Below, in pieces: positions 35,276 through 43,719 of a stretch of 64,000 bases of DNA. Source of the stretch: AP-15 sp963833745. Its GTDB lineage: Bacteria > Pseudomonadota > Alphaproteobacteria > ATCC43930 > CGMCC-115725. The stretch covers positions 248,001 to 312,000 of the forward strand of contig CAWHZD010000003.1 of NCBI GenBank assembly GCA_963833745.1, given 5' to 3'. A program made the position numbers and the translations under genes. The notes under the pieces are model-generated. The model did not search any database and was not told the origin of the DNA. It saw only the letters and a list, made by a program, of their open reading frames with translations. Every line of letters begins with the position of its first letter. Within the stretch, counting starts at the first letter, position 1.

Positions 35276-35899
35276 ATGGCACTCAAGATCTATGGCGTCG
35301 CACGCTCGCGCGCGTTTCGCACTCTGTGGATGGCGGGCGAGCTCGGGCTCCCGTACGAGCATGTAAAGGTCAATTTCGCCGGTGACACCCGCCGGCCTGA
35401 ATACCTGGCGATCAACCCGAACGGCCATGTGCCGGCAATCGACGACGACGGCTTCAGGCTGTGGGAATCGATGGCGATCAACCTCTATCTCGCCAAGAAG
35501 CACGGCAGCGGCGCCGGCGGGCTCTACCCGCAGCGGCTCGAGGACGAGGCGCGGGCCTGGCAATGGAGCTTTTGGGCGATGACCGAGGCCGAGCGGCCGG
35601 CGCTGACCATCCTGCTCAATCGGATCGGTCCCGAAAACGAGCGCGACCCAGCCGCGGCGGACGAGGCCGAGCGCGCCCTCGCCGCCCCGCTCAAGGTGTT
35701 GGACATGGCGGTGACGGCAACACCCTACCTGCTCGGAGAGCATTTCACGGTGGCCGACCTCAATGTCGCCAGCATCCTCGCCTGGGCGCGGCAGGGGCGG
35801 GTCGCTCTCGCCGCGTTTCCGAAGGCCGAGGCTTGGCTGAAGGCGTGCCACGACCGGCCGGCGGCGCAGGCCGCACGGCAATTGCAGCGGGAGGGGTGA
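35276..35899 (+). CDS. Glutathione S-transferase-like protein
   Basis: 207-residue cytosolic GST. The N-terminal thioredoxin-like domain carries LKIYGVARSRAFRTLWMAGE and the glutathione-binding block NPNGHVPAIDDDGFRLWESM. The all-helical C-terminal domain has LLGEHFTVADLNVASILAWA with the N-capping box. The ATG at 35276 follows GGGAGGC. The lactonase gene starts three bases after its stop, so both are probably co-transcribed. The substrate is unknown. Confidence 0.88.
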   Translation: MALKIYGVARSRAFRTLWMAGELGLPYEHVKVNFAGDTRRPEYLAINPNGHVPAIDDDGFRLWESMAINLYLAKKHGSGAGGLYPQRLEDEARAWQWSFWAMTEAERPALTILLNRIGPENERDPAAADEAERALAAPLKVLDMAVTATPYLLGEHFTVADLNVASILAWARQGRVALAAFPKAEAWLKACHDRPAAQAARQLQREG

Positions 35900-35902
35900 G
35901 CC

Positions 35903-36946
35903 GTGGCCGCGACGCCGCAAACCGTCGTGTACGTGTCGAACGCCGGCAGCAAGGAGATTTTCGTTTTCGCGATGGACCGCGACAGCGGCGATCTGACGCC
36001 GATCGAGCGGGTTGCGGTGCCCGGCACTGGCAAGCCGTCGCCCACCAGCATCCCGATGGCGGTTACGCCAGACCGCCGGTTTCTCTATGCCGCGCTGCGC
36101 AGCGAACCTTTTCCGGCGTCAAGCTTTGCGATCGATCGGACAAGCGGGCGGCTGACCCATCTCGGCGGCGCCTCGCTCCCCGACAGCATGGCCTACATCG
36201 TGACCGACCGGACCGGACGGTTTCTGCTTAGCGCCTCCTATCCCGGGGCAAAGCTCGCGATCAACCCGATCGACGGATCGGGGCGGGTCGGCGAGCGCCC
36301 GACACAACTGCTGTCGACCCAGCCAAAGGCACATTGCGTCGTCGTCGATGCGTCGAACCGCTATGTCTACTGCACCAATCTCGGCGGCGACATCATCATG
36401 CAGATGCGGTTTGATGCCGGCTACGGCACGGTCTCGCCAAACCAGCCTGCCTCGATTGCGACCAGGCCGAACGCCGGCCCGCGCCACCTGGCGTTTCACC
36501 CGAACGGCCGCTTTCTCTATTTGCTCAACGAGACCGACGCCACGCTCGGCACCTATGCCGTCGATCCGGAGAACGGCAGCTTGGCCGAGTTGCACACGGT
36601 CCCGACCCTGCCTCCCGATTTCACCGGCAAGCCGTCGGCCGCCGACCTGCACGTCACTCCTGACGGGCGTTTCATTTATGCGAGCGAGCGGACGACCAGC
36701 ACGATCAAAGGGTTTCGCATCGACCCCGAGCGCGGGACGTTTTCACGGTGCGGGCGATGGCCGACCGAGACCACGCCGCGCGGCTTTGCGATCGACCCGC
36801 GCAGCCGTTTTCTGCTCGCTGCCGGGCTCAGCTCGAACGCGATGACGGTCTGCGCGATCGACCCAGACAATGGCGGGCTGGCTGCGATCCGCCAATACCG
36901 GCTCGGCGAAATGCCGAACTGGATCGAAATCGTCGACCTGGACTGA
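35903..36946 (+). CDS. Beta-propeller lactonase family protein
   Basis: 347 residues, seven-bladed propeller related to 6-phosphogluconolactonase of the YbhE type. Repeats of the form TPDRRFLYAALRSEP, HPNGRFLYLLNETDATLGTY and TPDGRFIYASERTTSTIKGF are spaced about 45-55 residues apart, each giving one blade. PRGFAIDPRSRFLLAAGLSS is near the end. The start is GTG at 35903 after GGGAGGGG. Whether the substrate is 6-phosphogluconolactone or another lactone is open, as no pentose-phosphate gene is adjacent. Confidence 0.83.
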   Translation: MAATPQTVVYVSNAGSKEIFVFAMDRDSGDLTPIERVAVPGTGKPSPTSIPMAVTPDRRFLYAALRSEPFPASSFAIDRTSGRLTHLGGASLPDSMAYIVTDRTGRFLLSASYPGAKLAINPIDGSGRVGERPTQLLSTQPKAHCVVVDASNRYVYCTNLGGDIIMQMRFDAGYGTVSPNQPASIATRPNAGPRHLAFHPNGRFLYLLNETDATLGTYAVDPENGSLAELHTVPTLPPDFTGKPSAADLHVTPDGRFIYASERTTSTIKGFRIDPERGTFSRCGRWPTETTPRGFAIDPRSRFLLAAGLSSNAMTVCAIDPDNGGLAAIRQYRLGEMPNWIEIVDLD

Positions 36947-36970
36947 ACCAAGGGCTGAGGCGCACAACTT

Positions 36971-37083
36971 CGGGATTGCTTCGGCGCCCAGCGGCGCCTC
37001 GCAATGACGCGCCGCGCCGTCATTGCGAGCCCGCGGGCCCGGGCTTCGCGCGGTCGGAGGATAAATTCCGCGAAGCAATCCCG
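36971..37083. repeat. Nested palindromic intergenic repeat
   Basis: Two perfect inverted repeats are nested. The outer arms CGGGATTGCTTCG (36971-36983) pair with 37071-37083, and the inner arms CTCGCAATGACG (36998-37009) pair with 37018-37029. This is the layout of small non-coding palindromic elements (REP/MITE-like) found between genes in many proteobacteria. It lies between two convergent genes and may also stop transcription on both strands. Confidence 0.8.
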
Positions 37084-37106
37084 TAGCGATGAAGCCACCT
37101 GCCGCT

Positions 37107-38108
37107 TCAGATGTACACGCCGCGCATGCCGCCTTCGGGATAGCGGGTGCCGGCGGCGGCGCCGATCGGGATCGTAGCCGAAATCCGGTCGACATCGGCT
37201 GCGGATAGTTGCACGTCCAGCGCGCCGAGATTTTCTTCGAGGCGGGAGATGTGCTTGGTGCCCGGGATCGGGATCACGTCGGGCCCCTGCGCCAGCAACC
37301 AGGCCAGCACCAGCTGCGCCGGAGTGCAGTCTTTTTCTTTGGCAATCGCCTCGATATGTTCGACCAGCGCGCGGTTCTTGGCGAAGTTGTCGCCCATGAA
37401 GCGCGGGTGCCGGCCCCGGGTGTCGCCCTCGGCGAGATTGTCGAAATCGGGGATGTCTCCGGTCAAGAGGCCGCGGCCGAGCGGGGCGTATGCAAAAAAG
37501 GCGATGCCGAGGTCGCGGGTGAGCTCGCGCGTCTCGGTCGCTTCCGCGCGGTACAGCAGCGAATATTCGCTCTGCACAGCGGCGATCGGATGGGTCGCGT
37601 GGGCGCGGCGGATGCGCTCGGGCCGGGCTTCGCATAACCCCAGATGACGCACCTTGCCCTGTTCGACGAGGCGCGCCATCGCGCCCACCGTTTCTTCGAC
37701 CGGCACCGCCGGATCGACGCGGTGCTGATAATAGACATCGATGACGTCGATGCCGAGCCGCTTCAGGCTCGCCTCGCAGGCCTGGATGATATAGGCGGGG
37801 CTGCCGTCGACGCCGTTGGCGCCGCCCGGCCGCCGGGTCTGGCCGAACTTGCTGGCGATTACGACGCCGTCGCGCCGGCCCTTCAACGCCCGGCCGAGCA
37901 ATTCCTCGTTCTGGCCCCAGCCATACATGTCCGAGCTGTCCAAATGATCGACGCCGAGCTCGATCGCGCGGTGGATCAGCGCCACCCCGGCCGCGTCGTC
38001 GCTCTTGCCGTAGACCCCGGACAGCGACATGCAGCCGAGCCCGATCGCCGACACCTCCGGCCCGCCCTTGCCGATCCTGCGCCGCTGCGTCACCACCGTA
38101 GCATTCAT
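37107..38108 (-). CDS. Aldo/keto reductase
   Basis: 333-residue NADPH-dependent TIM-barrel reductase. VSAIGLGCMSLSGVYG at the start, the catalytic tetrad Asp-Tyr-Lys-His within VDHLDSSDMYGWGQNEELLG, VVIASKFG and VYYQHRVDPAVPVEETVGAM. NADPH-binding IPIPGTKHISRLEENLGAL lies near the C-terminus. LGIAFFAYAPLGRGLLTGDI places it in the group containing pyridoxal and auxin-induced-like reductases. The substrate is not indicated by context. Confidence 0.9.
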   Translation of the reverse strand: MNATVVTQRRRIGKGGPEVSAIGLGCMSLSGVYGKSDDAAGVALIHRAIELGVDHLDSSDMYGWGQNEELLGRALKGRRDGVVIASKFGQTRRPGGANGVDGSPAYIIQACEASLKRLGIDVIDVYYQHRVDPAVPVEETVGAMARLVEQGKVRHLGLCEARPERIRRAHATHPIAAVQSEYSLLYRAEATETRELTRDLGIAFFAYAPLGRGLLTGDIPDFDNLAEGDTRGRHPRFMGDNFAKNRALVEHIEAIAKEKDCTPAQLVLAWLLAQGPDVIPIPGTKHISRLEENLGALDVQLSAADVDRISATIPIGAAAGTRYPEGGMRGVYI

Positions 38109-38411
38109 CAGTTCTTCCTCGTGTGTTCATCAAAATGTTTACCTCGGATTCCCGCTTGCGCACAGCGCCGTCGGAGGAAACGACATCCGCAATCTGTGCA
38201 TGTTTGGGTTCACAAGAAGCGTTTGAACTCGTCTTGCGCGGGCTTGTCCCGCGTATCCATGTCTTCCTCGCGCTCTTCCATCTCGGTTTCCAAGACGCGG
38301 ATGCCCGGATCAAGTCCGGGCAAAGCGGAGTTTGGATTGTACCTCAGGTTACGACGAAGAAAGCCTGCGCTTACGCGGAAGTGATGTAAAATCTCCGAGA
38401 TACCTCAGGCC
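38109..38411. other. Intergenic region holding a dispersed palindromic repeat
   Basis: About 300 bases between two minus-strand genes, no gene supported. It includes a hairpin GCGGG-CTTGT-CCCGC near 38237-38251 and the repeat at 38302-38326 described separately. Confidence 0.6.
38302..38326. repeat. Dispersed 25-base repeat (also in the atpA-atpG gap)
   Basis: TGCCCGGATCAAGTCCGGGC followed by AAAGC is present here and, inverted, at 61509-61533, identical over 25 bases. The core GCCCGGA-TCAAG-TCCGGGC is a hairpin. Two copies 23 kb apart, both intergenic, mark a repeat family. Confidence 0.8.
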
Positions 38412-39521
38412 TTATTTGCCGAAGATGTCGAGCGGCAGGAAGGCGCTGACGATCATGTTCGGCACGTCGACCAGCTCGCTGATCTTGAGATCGACGGCGA
38501 CGCTGCAAATGGCATAAGCCTGCTGCCGTGTCCAGCCGCGCTCGACCAAGAGATCAATCATCGACAGCAGGGCGTTCTTCGCGCTCAGGGTCGTGTCTTC
38601 GCTCTCGTTGGTGCCGTCTTCGCGGATCGACATCCCGGTCGTCGCGAGAAAGCGTTTGGGTGCGGCAAGCTCGGGCGGAAAATAGTATTCGTTGCGGGAA
38701 AAGCGGGGGAAACGAATGCCGCGGCGCCGGGCCTCGCCCTTTTGCAGCGAAAAGCGAACCAGGATCGATCCCGACATTTCGATCGCGGTGCCGCAGGCCT
38801 CGCCGTCGCCCTGGGCGAAATGCGCGTCCCCGACCGAGAACAAGGCACCGTCGACAAACACCGGCAGCAGCAGCCGCGCGCCCTTGCTGAGCTGCTTGAT
38901 GTCCATGTTGCCGCCGTTCTCGCGCGGCGGGATCGTGCGCAACGCCTGCGACGCGATCGGCTCCGATGCCGGCACCGCACCCTGTGCCTCCGGCGGCAAG
39001 GCAATGCCGCCGCGCGCGGCGAGGTTGGCCTCGCGGCGCTGCATGGTCTCGCGCAATTCTTTCGAGGGCGCGACGCCGATGACGCCGACAAACGAACCGT
39101 CGGGGATGCGCACGTCAGGCAGATCGGCCAACTCGGCAACGCCGTCCTTGATCGTCCATTTGGCGATGTAGGGATCGGGAAAAGCGTCGCGCAGAAAGCC
39201 GAAACCCGGCACCTGCACGGTGTAGGCGAAGGGCGCCGGCTTCATGTCGCAGATCTCGACCTCGAGCAGGTCGCCCGGCTGGGCTCCGGCGACATAGACC
39301 GGCCCGGTCAGCGGATGAACGAGGTTGAGATCGCAATGCAACAGATCCCGGGCGGTGGTCGCGGGGGTGATCTGGCCGTCGAAGGCGTCGCGGGTCTGGA
39401 TCTCGACTTCTTCGCCGAGTGCCGCTTCGACCACCGGCGGGATCGCTTCGTGCCAGCGGTTGTGGCCCTTTTCCGGCTCCTCGGCGAGCCGCTTGGCGTA
39501 ATCGACGGTGATGCTTTTCAT
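38412..39521 (-). CDS. Acetamidase/formamidase family hydrolase
   Basis: 369-residue amide hydrolase of the FmdA/AmdA family, which releases ammonia from formamide, acetamide or similar short amides. Hallmarks are HNRWHEAIPPVVEAALGEEV, VHPLTGPVYVAGAQPGDLLE, IPPRENGGNMDIKQLSKGAR and VDGALFSVGDAHFAQGDGEA with metal-binding residues, then the closing ICSVAVDLKISELVDVPN. The first of three co-oriented genes in genomic order, with a second family member and an isonitrile-hydratase-like gene upstream in transcription order. The 89 bases before it may contain its own promoter. Confidence 0.88.
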   Translation of the reverse strand: MKSITVDYAKRLAEEPEKGHNRWHEAIPPVVEAALGEEVEIQTRDAFDGQITPATTARDLLHCDLNLVHPLTGPVYVAGAQPGDLLEVEICDMKPAPFAYTVQVPGFGFLRDAFPDPYIAKWTIKDGVAELADLPDVRIPDGSFVGVIGVAPSKELRETMQRREANLAARGGIALPPEAQGAVPASEPIASQALRTIPPRENGGNMDIKQLSKGARLLLPVFVDGALFSVGDAHFAQGDGEACGTAIEMSGSILVRFSLQKGEARRRGIRFPRFSRNEYYFPPELAAPKRFLATTGMSIREDGTNESEDTTLSAKNALLSMIDLLVERGWTRQQAYAICSVAVDLKISELVDVPNMIVSAFLPLDIFGK

Positions 39522-39610
39522 GCCGTCCCCTTGCCCGATTTGCGCCCGAGGCTATGCACAAGCCATGCCCGTGGCAAGCAGAGCGGGACCGACGCCGGCG
39601 CCGCCGAAGC

Positions 39611-40804
39611 TTAGCCGGTGAAGATCGCTTTCGGGATCATCGCGTGGATGCCTTTGACGCCGTCGACGACTTGCGTGACTTCGAAATCGACGGCGATGCT
39701 GGCGAGCGCGTAGGCGTCCTCGCGGGTGAGGCCCTTCTCGTCGGTGAGGAAATCGACGGTCTCGCGGATCGCGATCTTCATCGCCTCGTCGAGGCTTTCG
39801 TGCAATCCGATCGCGATCCAATGGGTCGGGGTTTCGGCGCGCGGCCAGACAAGCGGCCGGCCCTTGATCAACTCGAAGCGAAAAGTGCCGGTCATCGAGG
39901 TTTCGATCGCGGTCAGATCGACCTCGCCGTCGCCTTGCGCGGCGTGGCCGTCGCCGACCATGAACAAAGCGCCCGGCACATGCACCGGAAGATAGAGGGT
40001 CGTGCCGGCGGTCAGTTCCTTCAGGTCGATATTGCCGCCATGCGCGCCTGGCGGCACCGAGGAGATTGGGCCGAGGCTGCGCGCCGGCCCGGTCGCCATG
40101 ATGCCGAAGAACGGCGCCAGCGGTACCTCGATACCCGGGGCGAAAAGGGCGCGGCGGCGCTCGAGATCGAACGGGATCACGATGCTGCGATTGAGCGTGA
40201 ACTCGTCCGGCAGGCCGCCTTTGGTCGCGCGCATCGAATTGACGCCATAGGGCGTGCGCGGCGTCGCCTCGATAATGTGCACGGCGAGCACGTCGCCGGG
40301 CTCCGCGCCGTCGACATGGACCGGCCCGGAGACAATATGCGGGCCAAGCCCACTGTGCTGGACCGTGGCGTAGATCGCGACGGCGTCGGCCAGCACCTGG
40401 TCGCGCGGGATGCCGTAGCGGGCGAAAAACGCTTCGGGAGCGCCCTGATCGGCGACGAGGCCCTCATGCGAGACCGTGTCGATCGTGACTGTCTCGCCGG
40501 GCCGGACACAGGCGACGGGGTCCAACGCGCCTGAAAAATACCCCCAATGCACGGTTTCGGCACCGCTGCCGATGCGGAGCGTGCCATCTTTACCGCGCGT
40601 AACCAGCCCAGCCGCGGCCGCGCGCTCGGCGGCCTGCGGCGCGTGCCGCAGGCCGGCCGAGGTCGGCCTCGTCACATGTGCGGACGGGGCGCCGGTGGCG
40701 GCAGCGAGCCCGCGATGCAGAAAGTCGCGCTTGCCGGCATCGACGAGGCCAAGCCGAAACAGCTCGTCGACAAAATCCCGATAGCGGGTGGCGCCGCGCG
40801 CCAT
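39611..40804 (-). CDS. Acetamidase/formamidase family hydrolase, second copy
   Basis: 397 residues, a diverged paralogue of the neighbour at 38412-39521. It begins MARGATRYRDFVDELFRLGL, an N-terminal extension of about 70 residues that the neighbour lacks. Family blocks are VHWGYFSGALDPVACVRPGE, GPHIVSGPVHVDGAEPGDVL, PPGAHGGNIDLKELTAGTTL and VPGALFMVGDGHAAQGDGEV, then LASIAVDFEVTQVVDGVKG. It overlaps the upstream isonitrile-hydratase-like gene by the ATGA motif, so translation is coupled. That suggests it acts on the product of that enzyme, perhaps an N-substituted formamide. Confidence 0.86.
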   Translation of the reverse strand: MARGATRYRDFVDELFRLGLVDAGKRDFLHRGLAAATGAPSAHVTRPTSAGLRHAPQAAERAAAAGLVTRGKDGTLRIGSGAETVHWGYFSGALDPVACVRPGETVTIDTVSHEGLVADQGAPEAFFARYGIPRDQVLADAVAIYATVQHSGLGPHIVSGPVHVDGAEPGDVLAVHIIEATPRTPYGVNSMRATKGGLPDEFTLNRSIVIPFDLERRRALFAPGIEVPLAPFFGIMATGPARSLGPISSVPPGAHGGNIDLKELTAGTTLYLPVHVPGALFMVGDGHAAQGDGEVDLTAIETSMTGTFRFELIKGRPLVWPRAETPTHWIAIGLHESLDEAMKIAIRETVDFLTDEKGLTREDAYALASIAVDFEVTQVVDGVKGIHAMIPKAIFTG

Positions 40805-41523
40805 CAGCCGAGCGTCTTTGCCGCGCGCGCCACTCGCCGGGCGCGATCGCGCTGCCGCGCCGCGGCCCGGTCGAGCACCGCGGCAAGGACGGCAGGGTCG
40901 GCGCGGTCTGGCGACCCCGAGCCAAAAGGTGGTGCCGGGTCGTATTCGATCGCCAGCTGGATCGCCTCTGCCGTGGCCCGGCCGGCGATCTCGGCGGCGA
41001 CCGCGAGCGCCACGTCGATCCCGGCGGTGACACCACCTCCAGTGAAAACATTGCCGTCGACGACGACGCGCTCGGCGACGGGCTCGGCGCCGAAAGCGGG
41101 CAACAGATCTCGTGACATCCAATGGGTGCCGGCTCGTTTGCCGCGCAACAATCCCGCCGCACCCAGCACCAGGGAACCGGTGCAGATGCCGACGACATAG
41201 CGCGCCCGGGTTGCGGCGCGGCGCAGAAACGCCAGCACCTCCCGGTCTTCGAGCAACGGGTTGACGCCAGCACCGCCCGGCACAAGCACCAGATCGAGCG
41301 GCGGGCAATCGTCAAAGGTCGTGTCTGGCAGGATCGTCAACCCGTGCTCCGAGTGCACCGGGTCGAGGTTCTTCCACAGCAGCCGGGTCTCGGCGCCGGG
41401 CAGCCGCGCCAGCACCTCATAAGGGCCGGTAAGGTCGAGCTGGGTCAGATCGGGAAACACCAGGAGACCGCTGCACGTTACGCTCACACCCGTCACCCTG
41501 CCCGTTGCCCGAAGTCGCGCCAA
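40804..41523 (-). CDS. DJ-1/PfpI-family protein, isonitrile hydratase-like
   Basis: 239 residues. The family nucleophile elbow is VVGICTGSLVLGAAGLLRGK, followed by RAGTHWMSRDLL and VVDGNVFTGGGVTAGIDVAL. These are the landmarks of bacterial isonitrile hydratase and of the amidase-like regulatory domain of GlxA-type regulators; no HTH domain follows here, so the enzyme reading is favoured. Isonitrile hydratase adds water to an isocyanide, giving an N-substituted formamide. The stop overlaps the start of a formamidase-family gene (ATGA), and a second formamidase follows. Substrate assignment is inference. Confidence 0.78.
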   Translation of the reverse strand: MARLRATGRVTGVSVTCSGLLVFPDLTQLDLTGPYEVLARLPGAETRLLWKNLDPVHSEHGLTILPDTTFDDCPPLDLVLVPGGAGVNPLLEDREVLAFLRRAATRARYVVGICTGSLVLGAAGLLRGKRAGTHWMSRDLLPAFGAEPVAERVVVDGNVFTGGGVTAGIDVALAVAAEIAGRATAEAIQLAIEYDPAPPFGSGSPDRADPAVLAAVLDRAAARQRDRARRVARAAKTLG

Positions 41524-41578
41524 TGAAGCCGAACCCTTTTATCGGTAGACTTTGCCCAGGGCAAATAGGGAGACGGCC

Positions 41579-42043
41579 ATGCCTCTGATGCTGATGAGCC
41601 CGGCCTTTGCGCCGGGCGCCCAAATCCCGACCGAATATACCTGCGACGGCGCCGACGTCTCGCCGCCCCTGAGCTGGTCCGGAGTGCCGCCGGGAACCCG
41701 GAGCTTGGTTCTGGTTGTCGAAGATCCGGACGCACCATCGGGCGTATTCCGGCACTGGGCGGTATTTGACATACCGCCGAACACGGGCGGGCTGGCCGCC
41801 GGCTACGGCCGCAATCGGGCGGCGACCGGGTTGCGCGAGTCACGCAACGATTTTGGGGACCGGGATTACGGCGGTCCGTGCCCGCCCCGAGGGCATGGGA
41901 TCCACCATTATCACTTTCATCTGCTGGCGCTCAGTCGGCCGACGCTCGATCTGACCCCGTCGGCGACGGCAGTCGATGTTCTGCAGGCGGCCCAGCCCTA
42001 TCTCATCCAGCAGACCGAGCTGACCGGCAGCTACCAGCGCTGA
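41579..42043 (+). CDS. YbhB/YbcL-family protein (PEBP fold)
   Basis: 154 residues of the phosphatidylethanolamine-binding/Raf-kinase-inhibitor-like fold. IPTEYTCDGADVSPPLSWSG, then LVVEDPDAPSGVFRHWAVFD, GGPCPPRGHGIHHYHFHLLA are the bacterial YbhB signature with the Asp-x-Asp and His-rich ligand pocket. The start is the ATG at 41579 after AGGGAG. Function of bacterial members is not settled. Divergent from the isonitrile-hydratase-like gene. Confidence 0.92.
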   Translation: MPLMLMSPAFAPGAQIPTEYTCDGADVSPPLSWSGVPPGTRSLVLVVEDPDAPSGVFRHWAVFDIPPNTGGLAAGYGRNRAATGLRESRNDFGDRDYGGPCPPRGHGIHHYHFHLLALSRPTLDLTPSATAVDVLQAAQPYLIQQTELTGSYQR

Positions 42044-42180
42044 CCTCCGCCGAGCAGACGCCGACAGGGAATTGGTCGTCCCTCACGGGCCGTCGGCGCT
42101 TTGGTGTAGGCTTCTGCCTCCAGGCTTACCGTCCAACGAGGATAGCCTGTCATCAACGAGCCGACCGGGAGGAGAGAGCT

Positions 42181-43590
42181 ATGACAGACCTGCGGGTCAT
42201 CACCACCGACGGCGTCGACGCCATCCTCGAAAAGGCCGCGGCGCAAAATTTTGCCGACAGTCTGCGCGGCGCGCTGTTGCGACCCGGCGACGGCGGTTAC
42301 GACGATGCGCGCAAAGTCTGGAACGGGATGATCGACCGGCGGCCGGCGCTGATCGCGCGCTGCGCGGGCGTCACCGACGTGGTCAATTCGGTCAACTTCG
42401 CGCGCAGGCACCAGCTTTTGGTCGCGGTGCGTGGCGGCGGGCACAACGTCGCCGGGAACGCGACGTGCGATCGTGGCCTGATGATCGATCTGTCGCAGAT
42501 GAAAAGCGTACGCGTCGATCCGATCCAGCGCACGGCGCGCGCTGAGGCCGGCGCAACCTGGGGGGAGTTAGACCGGGAAACCCAGACTTTCGGCCTCGCC
42601 ACGCCGGGAGGACAAATATCCACCACGGGCGTCGCCGGACTTACCCTCGGCGGCGGTTGGGGTCATCTTGCGCGCCGATATGGTCTGGTCTCGGACAACC
42701 TTCTCTCTGCCGATATAGTTATGGCGGATGGTAATTTCCTCACAGTTGGCAAAAACCGGCACCCCGACTTGTTTTGGGGTCTGCGAGGCGGCGGCGGCAA
42801 TTTCGGCGTCGTCACTTCTTTCGAATATCAGCTTCATCCGGTCGGGCCGGTGATCGGCGGCATCGTCGCCTATCCGATAGAGAAGGCGAAAGAAGCACTG
42901 GGTCTTTTCCGTGATCTGACCAGCCATGCCCCCGATGAATTGGCATCGGACATTGTCCTCATCACGATGCCGGACGGGACACCAGTGGTTGGGATGGTTG
43001 TCTGCTACACAGGTGCGAGTGAAGAAGGCGAGCGCCTGCTGCGGCCGCCCAAGACCTTCACCCCGATCGTGATGGACGCGATCGGCCCAACGGCCTACGC
43101 GTCGGCGCAAAAACTGGTGGACGACTTCTATCCGAAGGGTCTCCAAAACTATTGGAAGTCGAGCTTCCTGGGGGAAATTAGCGATGGCGTGATCGACACC
43201 ATCGTTCACTATTGCGCGAACCGTCCGTCGCCAATGTGCCACGGTCTTATCGAACACCAGTTGGGTGGTGCGGTGAGCCGCGTCGGGTATGACGAATCCG
43301 CGTTCAATCATCGAAGTTTGGAATATAGCTTCATGAGCATCGGCCAATGCGGCGACGCGAGCGAGACCGAGGCTTGCGTGCGATGGGCGCGCGAATTCTG
43401 GGAGGCGATACAGCCCTATTCGGCCGGCGGCGTATATGTGAATTACCTGGGCCCGGAGGGGGATGAAGGAGCCGATCGGATCAAAGCGGCCTACGGCCCC
43501 GAGAAGTATGAGAGGCTCGTAGCGCTGAAGAACAAATACGATCCGACAAACCTCTTCCGCCTCAACCAGAATATAAAGCCGGCGATATGA
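42181..43590 (+). CDS. FAD-binding oxidoreductase, berberine-bridge-like
   Basis: 469-residue flavoprotein oxidase. The FAD domain has IARCAGVTDVVNSVNFARRH, VRGGGHNVAGNATCDRGLMI (His of the GGGHN motif is the usual covalent flavin link) and GVAGLTLGGGWGHLARRYGL. The C-terminal BBE segment is YEKYERLVALKNKYDPTNLF-like, ending FRLNQNIKP. A second cysteine link as in BBE itself is not evident. The ATG follows GGGAGGAGAG. The next gene is a close paralogue, so this is a tandem duplication. Its middle part is less GC-rich than the second copy. The likely substrate is an alcohol or sugar. Confidence 0.9.
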   Translation: MTDLRVITTDGVDAILEKAAAQNFADSLRGALLRPGDGGYDDARKVWNGMIDRRPALIARCAGVTDVVNSVNFARRHQLLVAVRGGGHNVAGNATCDRGLMIDLSQMKSVRVDPIQRTARAEAGATWGELDRETQTFGLATPGGQISTTGVAGLTLGGGWGHLARRYGLVSDNLLSADIVMADGNFLTVGKNRHPDLFWGLRGGGGNFGVVTSFEYQLHPVGPVIGGIVAYPIEKAKEALGLFRDLTSHAPDELASDIVLITMPDGTPVVGMVVCYTGASEEGERLLRPPKTFTPIVMDAIGPTAYASAQKLVDDFYPKGLQNYWKSSFLGEISDGVIDTIVHYCANRPSPMCHGLIEHQLGGAVSRVGYDESAFNHRSLEYSFMSIGQCGDASETEACVRWAREFWEAIQPYSAGGVYVNYLGPEGDEGADRIKAAYGPEKYERLVALKNKYDPTNLFRLNQNIKPAI

Positions 43591-43719
43591 GCGGGCGACC
43601 CCGGCGTGGCCGATGTAGCGCCAAAGTGCTGGCAAGTGGCGGCGAGCAGTTGAAGCGAATTAGACGGGCAGATCGGCGCGCCGCCCGCCGCAACCAAACC
43701 GGACAGGGAGGGCAAAACC

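Noticed and set aside
42301..42444. Near-identical stretch in the two FAD oxidases as a mobile repeat
   Set aside because: It is the shared coding sequence of duplicated genes, not an independent element.
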